DNA from: CAZCSK01 sp964501265
GTDB taxonomy: Bacteria > Actinomycetota > CADDZG01 > JAHWKV01
Reading direction: 5' to 3'
Length of the DNA: 17,821 nucleotides
NCBI GenBank assembly: GCA_964501265.1
Contig: CAZCSK010000043.1
Span: 1-17,821, forward strand
Part shown: piece by piece, positions 7,397-14,130 of the stretch
How the letters are laid out: each line of letters starts with the position of its first letter
Numbering within the stretch: position 1 is the stretch's first letter
Program-made: the position numbers and the translations under genes
Notes under the pieces: generated by a model
Database searches by the model: none
What the model saw: only the letters and a program-made list of their open reading frames with translations
Told to the model about the DNA's origin: nothing

Positions 7397-7981
7397 ATGA
7401 AGTTCTCACGACGATTCACCCTGCTAGTCGCAACGACCGCGCTCGTGCTGGGGTCAATAGCCCCTCCGGCATTGGCAGCCAGGCGAGTGAAGCCATCACC
7501 GTCCGCCGATCTTTCGCTCGTCATCAGCTCTCGCGGGGGACACGATACGTCAGTACCGTTGGAGGGCGGGACCTCTTATGAGCTGTACATCTCCAACGCA
7601 GGCCCATCCAAAGCATCCGCCGGGCTCGACGTAAGTGTCTCCGGGGGCTCGGTGAAGTCGTGGACCTGGGAGCAGGGTACTTGCACGAGCCCGAGCAGTT
7701 TGAAGGTGCAATGCGATCTTGGCGTGCTCCTCGATGGGGCCATGACGAAAGTGACCGTGCTCGTCAAGCCAAATCTCGAGTCCTTGGTGACAGGGGTCAC
7801 GCTTTCGGGAAACGTCTATGGCGATCAACCAGATCCAAACACCACGAACAACCGGGACAGCATGTCCAACGACGTCTTCGTTTCAACGCCGGACTTGCCT
7901 ATTCCTTCAACGCCGGACTTGCCTATCGGTTCACTCTGTTCGTACGTTTGGCCCCTCTGTTGGTCCGATGGGTTCAATTAA
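7397..7981 (+). CDS. secreted DUF11-like (conserved-repeat domain) protein
   Basis: This 194-residue protein starts with a signal peptide (MKFSRRFTLLVATTALVLGS, cleavage probably after PALAA near residue 28). A single DUF11/CARDB-like immunoglobulin-type domain follows at about residues 38-160. The family pattern is recognisable: ADLSLVISS, then YELYISNAGPSKAS, then an acidic/aromatic strand with GTCTSPSSLKVQCDLG, and the closing DPNTTNNRDS. Such domains are adhesive or structural modules of envelope proteins. The ribosome site is gaaggaga before the ATG. The C-terminal tail is built of an 8-residue repeat (STPDLPIP, STPDLPIG) and ends in SLCSYVWPLCWSDGFN with two Cys. There is no sortase motif and no membrane anchor. 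The gene is probably cotranscribed with the secreted protein 60 bp downstream. Confidence 0.85.
   Translation: MKFSRRFTLLVATTALVLGSIAPPALAARRVKPSPSADLSLVISSRGGHDTSVPLEGGTSYELYISNAGPSKASAGLDVSVSGGSVKSWTWEQGTCTSPSSLKVQCDLGVLLDGAMTKVTVLVKPNLESLVTGVTLSGNVYGDQPDPNTTNNRDSMSNDVFVSTPDLPIPSTPDLPIGSLCSYVWPLCWSDGFN
7882..7926 (+). repeat. 24-bp tandem repeat inside the DUF11-like gene
   Basis: A 21-bp unit beginning ttcaacgccggacttgcc occurs identically at 7882-7902 and 7906-7926, a period of 24 bp. It encodes two copies of STPDLPI in the protein's C-terminal tail. Perfect identity points to a recent duplication. As 24 is a multiple of 3, gain or loss of a unit would keep the frame. Confidence 0.9.
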
Positions 7982-8041
7982 TTCGGGTTGCGTCTCGGAC
8001 GCTGCGCCCACTCTGCAAGTAACGACACGAAGGAGGAAAAA

Positions 8042-8773
8042 ATGAACATTCGCACCAGGATGATTACGCTTGTGAGCGCACTACTCGTGGCGATAGCAAT
8101 CGCTCCCCAAAGCGCGATTGCGGCCAAGCCCTCGAACCCCTCGAATCCGCTAATTTTGACCGCACCTTATGCGGCCGACTGGTCCTACGGCTATTGCCGG
8201 CAAGCAGGAACAGGCGTGTGCGCAGCGGAGGATACCGCCGACGCTTCCACCGGCCACGTTACAGTGAGCGGCACCGCCTCCGCCGACCAGAACCCCCTCT
8301 CGTCAACGCCAACGGGGACTGCCCTAGCAATCCCCCAATCTGGAGTAAGTGAGTACTTCAAGGTCCCCATAGGAGGTGCTTCGTCGATTACGTTCACGGT
8401 CACGGCCCACATCGATTCCGCCACAGCTCAAGGCGACGCGGCCGGGAATTCCTATGCTGTCGTGTTTTTCTATCTCAGCGCTTTCTGGGGTTCTTGCAGC
8501 GACTGCACGGCAACCGTCTTCGATACAATCGTCTCTTCTGTGGGGTATCCGTCATCCGTCACGAATGTTGACCAGACCATCACCTTCGTTCTTAAGAGTG
8601 CGTCCGGTCAGCGGCTCAGCAGCGGGAACGGGCGCAGCGGGAACGGGACGGGCAGAATTGCCCTTCAACTCGTTGGAAATGCGCGAGTCGACGAGGGATC
8701 CCTCATTTCGGCCTCAGCTCACGCTGAAGGATACGCAACATTCACTGGCGTGACGGTTACTTTCGTCAGTTAA
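8042..8773 (+). CDS. secreted protein of unknown family
   Basis: This 243-residue exported protein is of no family I recognise. The ATG at 8042 follows a strong ribosome site (aaggaggaaaaa); an in-frame start 54 bp upstream lacks one. The signal peptide is MNIRTRMITLVSALLVAIAI followed by APQSAIAA, with cleavage likely after AIAA at about residue 28. The mature part begins KPSNPSNP and is rich in Ser, Thr, Gly and Ala with many beta-type stretches. It has four or so Cys (YGYCRQ, GVCAAE, CSDC), which could form disulfides. A short Gly-Asn repeat (SSGNGRSGNGTG) sits near residue 195. No catalytic motif is visible. It lies 60 bp after the DUF11-like gene with no evident promoter between, so the two are likely one unit, probably for an envelope structure. 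Confidence 0.8.
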   Translation: MNIRTRMITLVSALLVAIAIAPQSAIAAKPSNPSNPLILTAPYAADWSYGYCRQAGTGVCAAEDTADASTGHVTVSGTASADQNPLSSTPTGTALAIPQSGVSEYFKVPIGGASSITFTVTAHIDSATAQGDAAGNSYAVVFFYLSAFWGSCSDCTATVFDTIVSSVGYPSSVTNVDQTITFVLKSASGQRLSSGNGRSGNGTGRIALQLVGNARVDEGSLISASAHAEGYATFTGVTVTFVS

Positions 8774-8870
8774 GGATTAACAAGCACGGCACGAAGAAGG
8801 GATCATCGTTCAACCGCACCCTTAGGAGCCGGTAGGCTAGGTCCCAGCCAGACTCATAAGGGGAGGTGCC

Positions 8871-8906
8871 ATGGCCGTAAGCAACTTGTGCGGTAATCGC
8901 AACTAG
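8871..8906 (+). CDS. short leader ORF coupled to the peptidase gene
   Basis: An 11-codon ORF (MAVSNLCGNRN) has an excellent ribosome site, aaggggaggtgcc, directly before its ATG. Its TAG stop shares its last base with the GTG start of the following peptidase gene (TAGTG). The peptidase itself has no other ribosome site close to its GTG, so its translation probably depends on termination of this leader. Much of the leader lies inside a stem-loop whose 3' arm covers the peptidase start. A decayed longer N-terminus of the peptidase is the alternative, but the family normally starts near TDVPGIRVGHWTD. Confidence 0.55.
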   Translation: MAVSNLCGNRN

Positions 8907-8915
8907 TGCTTACGG
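8875..8915 (+). promoter_or_regulatory. stem-loop overlapping leader ORF and peptidase start
   Basis: ccgtaagca (8875-8883) is the perfect complement of tgcttacgg (8907-8915), and two more pairs extend it past one bulged A (ct 8885-8886 with ag 8905-8906). The 3' arm includes most of the GTG start of the peptidase, so the hairpin would hide that start until ribosomes on the leader ORF open it. The role is inferred. Confidence 0.55.
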
Positions 8916-9814
8916 ATGTGCCGGGGATCAGAGTCGGCCACTGGACGGATCGCCGCGGGCTGACCGGGTGCACCGTCGTCCTTCTGCCGGAGGGGACCGT
9001 CGGTTCGTGCCAATGGCGCGCGGGGTCGCCCGGCGATAGGGAGTGGGTGATCTTGTCGCCGGAAAATCGTGTCGACAGAGTTCATGCGGTTGTGCTTTCT
9101 GGCGGTAGCGCCTTTGGTCTCGCAAGCGCCGATGGAGTGATGTCGTGGCTTGCCGAGAGAGGGATTGGATGGGACACTGTCATTCCTGGAATCAAGGTTC
9201 CTATCGTGCCCGCGGCGATTCTGTTCGACCTTGGCATAGGGGATCCACGCGCTAGGCCGGGGCCGCTTCAGGGCCGGGCGGCTTGTGATGCTGCCGTCGC
9301 CACAGAGTTCGAGATTGGATGTGTGGGGGCGGGGACTGGGTGCACTACGGGCAAGCTGTTTGGCCTCCAGTGGGCATCCAAGTCCGGCATCGGAACTGCA
9401 TCCGACTCCAGGGGCGACCTCGTGGTCGCAGCGCTGGTCGCGGCCAATCCACTTGGCGATGTGATCGGTGACGACGGAAGCGTACTGGCGGGAAGCCGGG
9501 CCCCCGCCGGGACGACCCCCGCGATCGCCCTCGGGTCTAATACAGTGATCGGTGTGGTGGCTACAAACGCTCGTTTGTCAAAGCAGGAGACCTACCTTGT
9601 GGCAGGCGCGGGACAGGAGGGCGTCTCGGCGGCCGTCCGCCCCGCCCACACTCGATATGATGGCGATGTCATTTTCGGACTCAGCGCTGGCGAGGTCCAA
9701 GCGAGCATTGATGAAGTGATGCTTATGGCGGCCGGTGTCGTGGCGCAAGCGATTCGCTCCGCAGTTACGTCGGCGAAAGGGGCCGGGGGACTGCCGGGTT
9801 TGGCAGATGATTAG
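8906..9814 (+). CDS. P1 family (DmpA-like, S58) aminopeptidase
   Basis: This is an N-terminal-nucleophile hydrolase of the DmpA/BapA family, which cleaves itself into two chains and then acts as an aminopeptidase, sometimes on D- or beta-amino acid peptides. It has 302 residues. The opening LTDVPGIRVGHWTD is the usual start of the family. Other blocks are LSGGSAFGLASADGV, GAGTGCTTGKLFG and the junction SNTVIGVVATNARL. By family rule the cut falls between Asn212 and Thr213, leaving Thr as the nucleophile. No signal peptide is seen, so it is probably cytoplasmic. It starts at a GTG that overlaps the leader ORF stop and lacks its own ribosome site. The uracil-DNA glycosylase gene follows after 12 bp, with its ribosome site (taggagg) at the peptidase stop. 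Substrate unknown. Confidence 0.92.
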   Translation: MLTDVPGIRVGHWTDRRGLTGCTVVLLPEGTVGSCQWRAGSPGDREWVILSPENRVDRVHAVVLSGGSAFGLASADGVMSWLAERGIGWDTVIPGIKVPIVPAAILFDLGIGDPRARPGPLQGRAACDAAVATEFEIGCVGAGTGCTTGKLFGLQWASKSGIGTASDSRGDLVVAALVAANPLGDVIGDDGSVLAGSRAPAGTTPAIALGSNTVIGVVATNARLSKQETYLVAGAGQEGVSAAVRPAHTRYDGDVIFGLSAGEVQASIDEVMLMAAGVVAQAIRSAVTSAKGAGGLPGLADD

Positions 9815-9826
9815 GAGGGCAAGTCG

Positions 9827-10447
9827 GTGGTCTGGCATACGCTCGATGAAGTACGCGCAGAGGCGCTCGAGTGTACGAAATGCCGTCTCCACGAAGGCCG
9901 CACGCAAGTTGTTTGGATAGACGGCAATCCTGCATCCGACCTGATGTTCATTGGGGAGGCCCCGGGCTTTCACGAGGACCGTGAAGGCCGGCCGTTTGTG
10001 GGGGCCTCCGGCAAATTGCTTGACGAGATGCTCACGTCCATCGATCTCGACCGCACAAAGTGCACGATCTGCAACGTCATCAAATGCCGGCCGCCCAACA
10101 ACAGGGATCCTCTTGCAGACGAGATCGACACATGCAAGCCCTACCTCGAAGCTCAAATTGATTTCATCAAACCGACGGTGATTGTGACCCTCGGCAATTG
10201 GGCCACTCGTTTTGTACTCGCCAGTCAAGTGTCTATATCCCGTGTTCGCGGCCAGCAGTTCGAACGATTCGGTGCCGTCGTCATCCCCACATTTCATCCT
10301 GCCGCTGTGCTTCATTCGGGGGGCCCAAAATCACCAACAATGACCGCACTGCGCTTGGATTTTGAGTTAATCCAGAGCGTTCTCGAAGAACAAAGGGTAG
10401 CGGCCCCCGTCGCCAAGGAAGAGCTGGAACAGGCGGCGCTCTTTTAG
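9827..10447 (+). CDS. uracil-DNA glycosylase, family 4 (Fe-S)
   Basis: This enzyme removes uracil from DNA as the first step of base-excision repair. It has 206 residues, normal for UDG family 4. The four Fe-S cluster ligands fit the family pattern: C16 and C19 (CTKC), then C87 and C103 (C-x15-C). The uracil-pocket motif is GEAPGFHEDREGRPFVG, and the second catalytic motif is FHPAAVLHS. Start is the GTG at 9827, preceded by taggagggcaag. The gene follows the peptidase by 12 bp and precedes tsaE by 15 bp, so it is likely cotranscribed with the t6A cluster. About 30 C-terminal residues past the core are charged and probably flexible. Confidence 0.95.
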   Translation: MVWHTLDEVRAEALECTKCRLHEGRTQVVWIDGNPASDLMFIGEAPGFHEDREGRPFVGASGKLLDEMLTSIDLDRTKCTICNVIKCRPPNNRDPLADEIDTCKPYLEAQIDFIKPTVIVTLGNWATRFVLASQVSISRVRGQQFERFGAVVIPTFHPAAVLHSGGPKSPTMTALRLDFELIQSVLEEQRVAAPVAKEELEQAALF

Positions 10448-10462
10448 TGGACCACTAGCCCC

Positions 10463-11050
10463 GTGAGCTCACTTCCCTATCCCGAGACCGAGAAGTTTGA
10501 AGTAGAGACGCGCTCGGCCGAGGAGACCAAGCGGCTTGCAGTCGCGCTCACTCCCGTGTTGGTGCCGGGGGACATGCTGGTGCTGGCCGGAGATCTGGGC
10601 GCCGGCAAGACGGTGTTCGTCCAAGGTCTGGCGGCTGGGCTCGGTATTCCCGAGCCGGTTACGAGTCCTACGTTTGTGCTCGCCCGGGAGTATTGCGGCG
10701 GCCGGTATCCGCTCATGCACATCGATATATTCAGACTAAACAGGATTCAGGAAATCATCGACCTTGGATACGACGAATTTCTCGACCCCTCGGGCATCGT
10801 TGCGATCGAGTGGGGAAACGTCGTAGAGCCTTTGTTGCCGCGGGAACATCTTCACGTCGAGCTTTATTATTCTGGCGGTCAAAGTGACGTGCGGGCCATC
10901 ACCCTTAGGCCCCGGGGGCCGCATTGGGCCGAACGCCTGCAGACGATCAAGGTGCTGGTCGCCAACCTCTTCTATTCAAGCCGTGATTCAGAGATGTTTG
11001 CGCACGAATACAGACCGGATCGAGATCCGAACCCTGGGGGCCGGAACTAG
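10463..11050 (+). CDS. tsaE: tRNA t6A biosynthesis ATPase TsaE
   Basis: TsaE is the ATPase that drives turnover of the TsaB-TsaD complex, which puts threonylcarbamoyl on A37 of ANN-decoding tRNAs. The P-loop is GDLGAGKT with Lys49; other family blocks are TSPTFVLAREY, LMHIDIFRL and GIVAIEWGN. Start is the GTG at 10463, 15 bp after the glycosylase stop, with no clear ribosome site. At 195 residues it is longer than the usual ~150; the extra ~45 C-terminal residues (after ITLRPRGPHW) are unfamiliar and highly charged at the end. tsaB starts 10 bp downstream. TsaC/YrdC, which supplies threonylcarbamoyl-AMP, is not in the window. Confidence 0.95.
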   Translation: MSSLPYPETEKFEVETRSAEETKRLAVALTPVLVPGDMLVLAGDLGAGKTVFVQGLAAGLGIPEPVTSPTFVLAREYCGGRYPLMHIDIFRLNRIQEIIDLGYDEFLDPSGIVAIEWGNVVEPLLPREHLHVELYYSGGQSDVRAITLRPRGPHWAERLQTIKVLVANLFYSSRDSEMFAHEYRPDRDPNPGGRN

Positions 11051-11060
11051 TGGACAACTA

Positions 11061-11759
11061 ATGCTGGTCCTTGGCATCGAGACTTCCACGCCGCAAACTT
11101 CGGTCACCATCGGGTCCGAGCAGGGCATCATCGGGTCGTGTGAAATCTCGCGGGGGGCCACCCACGCTGAGTTCCTGATGCCAGCGATCGAGTTTCTGAT
11201 GCATCAGGCGGATGTTGGCTACCGTAACTTGTCGGCCGTCGCGGTGGGACTCGGGCCGGGCCTGTTTACAGGAATGAGGATTGGGGTGGCGACGGCTAAG
11301 ACGATCGCTCAGGCCCTTTCGATTCCGATTGTTGGGATTGCGTCGCTGGATGTCCTCGCTTACGAGATTCGCAATTCTCCGAAACTGCTTTGCCCGGTCG
11401 TCGACGCCAAGCGAAATGAAGTTGCTTTTGCTTTCTACCGTCAAGTCCCCGACGGCATTACGAGGGTGGGCAACTACACCATAGGGTCGCCTCAAAGACT
11501 TGTGGCGGAGATTCAGGGCTCGGGCGATGATGTACTAGCGGTCGGCAACGGCGCGCTGCTCTATCGCAGAGACTTGGCAGAGGCTGGCAAGGTGGAGTTC
11601 GGTTCGATCAGTAACGCCTTTCCGCGGGCGACGCCCCTTGTTGAACTTGCGATGAATCGCCTTTTCAACGAAGACTATGACCGGCTTTTCGAACTGAACC
11701 CGCTTTATATGAGACGATCCGACGCCGAAATCAATTGGGAGAAAAGGAGCGCAGGATGA
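11061..11759 (+). CDS. tsaB: tRNA t6A biosynthesis protein TsaB
   Basis: TsaB is the catalytically inactive paralogue of TsaD and scaffolds the t6A complex. The 232-residue reading begins at the ATG at 11061 (MLVLGIETST), the usual family start; an in-frame start 177 bp upstream would lie inside tsaE. ASKHA-fold blocks are visible: GIETSTPQTSVTIG, then AVGLGPGLFTGMRIGVATAK and CPVVDAKRNEVAFAFY. The metal-binding His pair of TsaD is absent, as expected. The ribosome site is not obvious, so coupling to tsaE 10 bp upstream is likely. The stop overlaps the rimI start (ATGA). Confidence 0.95.
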   Translation: MLVLGIETSTPQTSVTIGSEQGIIGSCEISRGATHAEFLMPAIEFLMHQADVGYRNLSAVAVGLGPGLFTGMRIGVATAKTIAQALSIPIVGIASLDVLAYEIRNSPKLLCPVVDAKRNEVAFAFYRQVPDGITRVGNYTIGSPQRLVAEIQGSGDDVLAVGNGALLYRRDLAEAGKVEFGSISNAFPRATPLVELAMNRLFNEDYDRLFELNPLYMRRSDAEINWEKRSAG

Positions 11760-12295
11760 GCGCAGTAGCTCGTCAGCCTGAATTTGACTTAAGCGCCGCG
11801 GAACTCATCCCCATGAAAAGGCGTCATCTGCGTCAGGTCTTGAAAATAGAGGGCCAGGTTTATCCGCGGCCCTGGAGTTCTGCGCTTTTTCTTCAGGAGA
11901 TTGCACATCGCAACGACCGCGTCTATTTGGTGGCCCGATACGAGGGTCAAGTGGTCGGCTATGGGGGCCTCATGACTTCCGGGCTGGAGGGCCACATCAC
12001 CAACATTGCCGTTGACCCCCTCTATCAAGGTCATCGCCTTGGAATGAAGCTAATGCTTGGCCTCATGGAGGAAGCAGTCGAGCGCGGAGGCAAAACCGTC
12101 TCACTCGAGGTGCGAAAGTCGAATGATGTCGCGCAAAGGCTGTACGAGAAGTTCGGTTTTCAACCCGTTGGGATAAGGCGCGGCTATTACGTCGAAACCG
12201 GAGAGGACGCCATCGTTATGTGGGTCGACGGCGTGGAAACCGACGAGTACGAGGCGAAACTGGATGGGATTCGGGAGAAAGTACTTGAGAGATGA
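11756..12295 (+). CDS. rimI: ribosomal protein S18 alanine N-acetyltransferase (GNAT)
   Basis: RimI acetylates the N-terminus of ribosomal protein S18, although actinobacterial members can be broader. It has 179 residues. The start is the ATG at 11756, 4 bp overlap with tsaB, preceded by aaaaggagcgcagg. The GNAT core runs from about residue 15: HLRQVLKIEGQVYPRPWSS, then NIAVDPLYQGHRLGMKLM (the acetyl-CoA loop, Q/R-x-x-G-x-G type), then LEVRKSNDVAQRLYEKFGF and GRIRGYY-like GIRRGYYVETGEDAIVMW. The ~20 residues after that are an extension. rimI between tsaB and tsaD is standard in many bacteria; a tsaB-rimI fusion occurs in some actinobacteria but the genes are separate here. Confidence 0.94.
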   Translation: MSAVARQPEFDLSAAELIPMKRRHLRQVLKIEGQVYPRPWSSALFLQEIAHRNDRVYLVARYEGQVVGYGGLMTSGLEGHITNIAVDPLYQGHRLGMKLMLGLMEEAVERGGKTVSLEVRKSNDVAQRLYEKFGFQPVGIRRGYYVETGEDAIVMWVDGVETDEYEAKLDGIREKVLER

Positions 12296-13407
12296 CTAGG
12301 AGGGGAACCGCCGCAGTCTTGGAGGTCGACGAGCTGACCGAAGCCGAAGCCGAAGCCGAAATCGAACCCCAAGAGTTGACGAGCCCGCTGGTCGAGCCAA
12401 AGCCTGAACAGATCTTGACGCTGGGCATCGAGACTTCTTGCGACGAAACTGCCGTCGCCATCCTGGAAGGTGAGCGAAACGTTCTGGCGAACGTTGTGTC
12501 GTCTCAAGTGGACCTTCACTCAGCGTACGGCGGTGTAGTTCCTGATCTGGCTTCTCGGGCGCACGTCGCCGCGATCAACCCTGCGATCGCCGAGGCCCTC
12601 AGGAGAGCCGATGTGACTCTTTGGGACTTGTCGTGCGTCGCTGTGACGATTGGTCCTGGGTTGATTGGATCGCTCATCGTCGGTGTTGCGGCGGCCAAGT
12701 CGCTTGCGTCGGTCTTGGAGAAACCTCTTGTAACGGTCAATCATCTCGAGGCGCATCTCTACGCGAACTTTCTTGAACATACTGACTTCGGTCCGCCGGC
12801 CGTCGGCTTGATTGTTTCGGGTGGGCACACTCTGCTTGTCCATATGCGTGCCCACGGCATATATGAGGTCTTGGGACGGACTCTCGACGATGCCGCGGGA
12901 GAGGCATTCGACAAAGTTGCGCGTTTTCTCGGGCTCGATTTTCCCGGCGGCCCGGCAATTGACCGAATGGCTGCGAAAGGAGAGCGCGACGCTGTTGCGT
13001 TCCCGAGGCCAATGAGCGGTGACACCTACGACTTTTCGTTTTCGGGCCTTAAAACCGCAGTCATCACGCACGTAAGAAGGGAGATCGCGGCCGGGCATGC
13101 GCCAGAGACCGAGGACATCTGTGCCTCGTTCCAGGAGGCTGCGGTGGATGTTCTCGTAACGAAGACCTTGCGCGCGACCCGCGAGCTCGGCGTTAACAAC
13201 GTCTTTATTTCCGGCGGAGTCGCTGCCAACTCCCGCCTTCGGGCGCGTTTCGAGGAAGAGACAGGGGATAGGGACCTCTTTATTCCATCTCACGATTACT
13301 GCACCGACAACGCTGCGATGATCGCCTGTTGCGGTTTTCACCGGTTCTCACGAGGCATTCACGCCGGAATCGACGTTGCCCCCGACCCCAATCTGCCCCT
13401 AGCCTGA
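12292..13407 (+). CDS. tsaD: tRNA N6-adenosine threonylcarbamoyltransferase TsaD
   Basis: TsaD transfers threonylcarbamoyl to A37 of tRNA. The metal ligands are present: His151 and His155 in HLEAHLYANF, and Asp339 in CTDNAAMIA. Family blocks include GIETSCDETAVA, VPDLASRAHV, GPGLIGSLIVG, LIVSGGHTLL and ISGGVAANSRLR. The start at ATG 12292 overlaps rimI by 4 bp (ATGA). This gives 371 residues, with about 42 residues before the usual family start at LTLGIETS. That extension is acidic (TEAEAEAEIEPQE) and encoded partly by a hexanucleotide repeat. A TTG codon at about 12415 is an alternative start close to the family norm, but the 4-bp overlap favours the ATG. Confidence 0.96.
   Translation: MTRRGTAAVLEVDELTEAEAEAEIEPQELTSPLVEPKPEQILTLGIETSCDETAVAILEGERNVLANVVSSQVDLHSAYGGVVPDLASRAHVAAINPAIAEALRRADVTLWDLSCVAVTIGPGLIGSLIVGVAAAKSLASVLEKPLVTVNHLEAHLYANFLEHTDFGPPAVGLIVSGGHTLLVHMRAHGIYEVLGRTLDDAAGEAFDKVARFLGLDFPGGPAIDRMAAKGERDAVAFPRPMSGDTYDFSFSGLKTAVITHVRREIAAGHAPETEDICASFQEAAVDVLVTKTLRATRELGVNNVFISGGVAANSRLRARFEEETGDRDLFIPSHDYCTDNAAMIACCGFHRFSRGIHAGIDVAPDPNLPLA
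12338..12361 (+). repeat. hexanucleotide repeat in the tsaD N-terminal extension
   Basis: Four head-to-tail copies of ccgaag (the last ccgaaa) encode the run TEAEAEAEIE. Six is a multiple of 3, so copy-number change would lengthen or shorten the acidic tail without breaking tsaD. Confidence 0.75.
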
Positions 13408-13433
13408 CCCGAAAACTAACCTAAACTGACCAC

Positions 13434-13464
13434 TTGACAGAGAGAGAGAGAGAGAGAGTATAAG
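13434..13464 (+). promoter_or_regulatory. promoter whose spacer is a GA dinucleotide repeat
   Basis: A perfect -35 hexamer TTGACA (13434-13439) and a good -10 hexamer TATAAG (13459-13464) are separated by 19 bp. That spacer consists entirely of the repeat G(AG)9. Loss of one unit would give the optimal 17 bp, and gain would give 21. Transcription would begin near 13471, in a short leader that has a 5-bp hairpin (13471-13475 with 13484-13488). The nearest gene downstream is the cysteine-rich secreted protein at 13524. Confidence 0.8.
13440..13458 (+). repeat. GA simple-sequence repeat, 9.5 units
   Basis: The 19 bp alternate G and A without interruption. It is the only long dinucleotide repeat in the window, and it lies exactly between the two promoter hexamers. 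Such tracts change length by slipped-strand mispairing. Confidence 0.95.
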
Positions 13465-13523
13465 GGCTGGGCGGCCTCGATGAGCCGCTGATGATGCTCG
13501 GCGAATTGAGGAGGTGTTGGATT

Positions 13524-14117
13524 ATGTCCCCACGCAAAGGAATCCCGCGGAGCTTGGTTAGAGGCCGAAGAAGGAGTTGGTTGGTTGCTTTGATTTGTGT
13601 GACGCTCTTGACGGGGACAGGCGTAATGGTCGGCGGTTTGGCTCAGGCAAAACCTCCGCCCTTGCCGGTAGAGCCACCCTCCGAGCCTGAGGTGCCTGAT
13701 ACCGTTTCCTGCGACCTCTTGTGTTGGATAATGAGGTCGATCCCAGTCGTATGCGAAGTGGTTGACTGTAACCCGGCCGACTGGGTGAACAATTGTGGAG
13801 CGGGCGGGGGCGTCGGTTATATCAACGACAGTGGGAGTATTTCTGTTTGGGTCAGTGGTAGCGGGTCCTGCGACCGAGACACATCGATTTCCGCCACGGC
13901 CACTCTCGTTTTCAAGTGCGTCAATGAGCTCGCACAGGATTCAGACGGCTGCGCTGCATGTCCCTACGTAGAATTATCGACGGCCGAGAATCCGGTGAGC
14001 GCTCAAAGCGGTTGCTACTATGCTCGAACTGAAGGTAACTTCGGTGGCTCCCCACCATCAGATGTCCATGCGTCGACCGCTTACGTGTTTTTAGTGCCGC
14101 TCGTTCCGATAGGGTGA
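13524..14117 (+). CDS. cysteine-rich secreted protein, unknown family
   Basis: This exported protein has 197 residues if started at the ATG at 13524, which has the ribosome site gaggaggtg 7 bp upstream; the in-frame ATG at 13491 lacks one. The signal peptide has a basic n-region (RKG, RGRRR) and a hydrophobic core, with cleavage probably after AQA at residue 42. A proline-rich linker (KPPPLPVEPPSEPEVP) follows. The mature part then has ten Cys, starting with Cys63, Cys67, Cys77, Cys82 and Cys91. An even number of Cys outside the cell suggests disulfides. The middle is Gly/Ser-rich and beta-like (YINDSGSISVWVSGSGSC). I recognise no domain. It is the first gene after the GA-repeat promoter and is followed 13 bp later by a putative lipoprotein. 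Confidence 0.8.
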   Translation: MSPRKGIPRSLVRGRRRSWLVALICVTLLTGTGVMVGGLAQAKPPPLPVEPPSEPEVPDTVSCDLLCWIMRSIPVVCEVVDCNPADWVNNCGAGGGVGYINDSGSISVWVSGSGSCDRDTSISATATLVFKCVNELAQDSDGCAACPYVELSTAENPVSAQSGCYYARTEGNFGGSPPSDVHASTAYVFLVPLVPIG

Positions 14118-14130
14118 GTGCCTGAAATCA

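Noticed and set aside
9578..10315. 245-codon open frame antisense to peptidase and glycosylase genes
   Set aside because: It covers the 3' end of one certain gene and most of another and resembles no protein family.
12520..13341. 273-codon open frame antisense to tsaD
   Set aside because: It is a shadow of tsaD in GC-rich coding DNA; no ribosome site, no recognisable domain, and charged low-complexity content.
13491..13523. Upstream ATG for the cysteine-rich protein
   Set aside because: It lacks a ribosome site, whereas the ATG at 13524 has gaggaggtg at proper spacing and gives a normal signal peptide.
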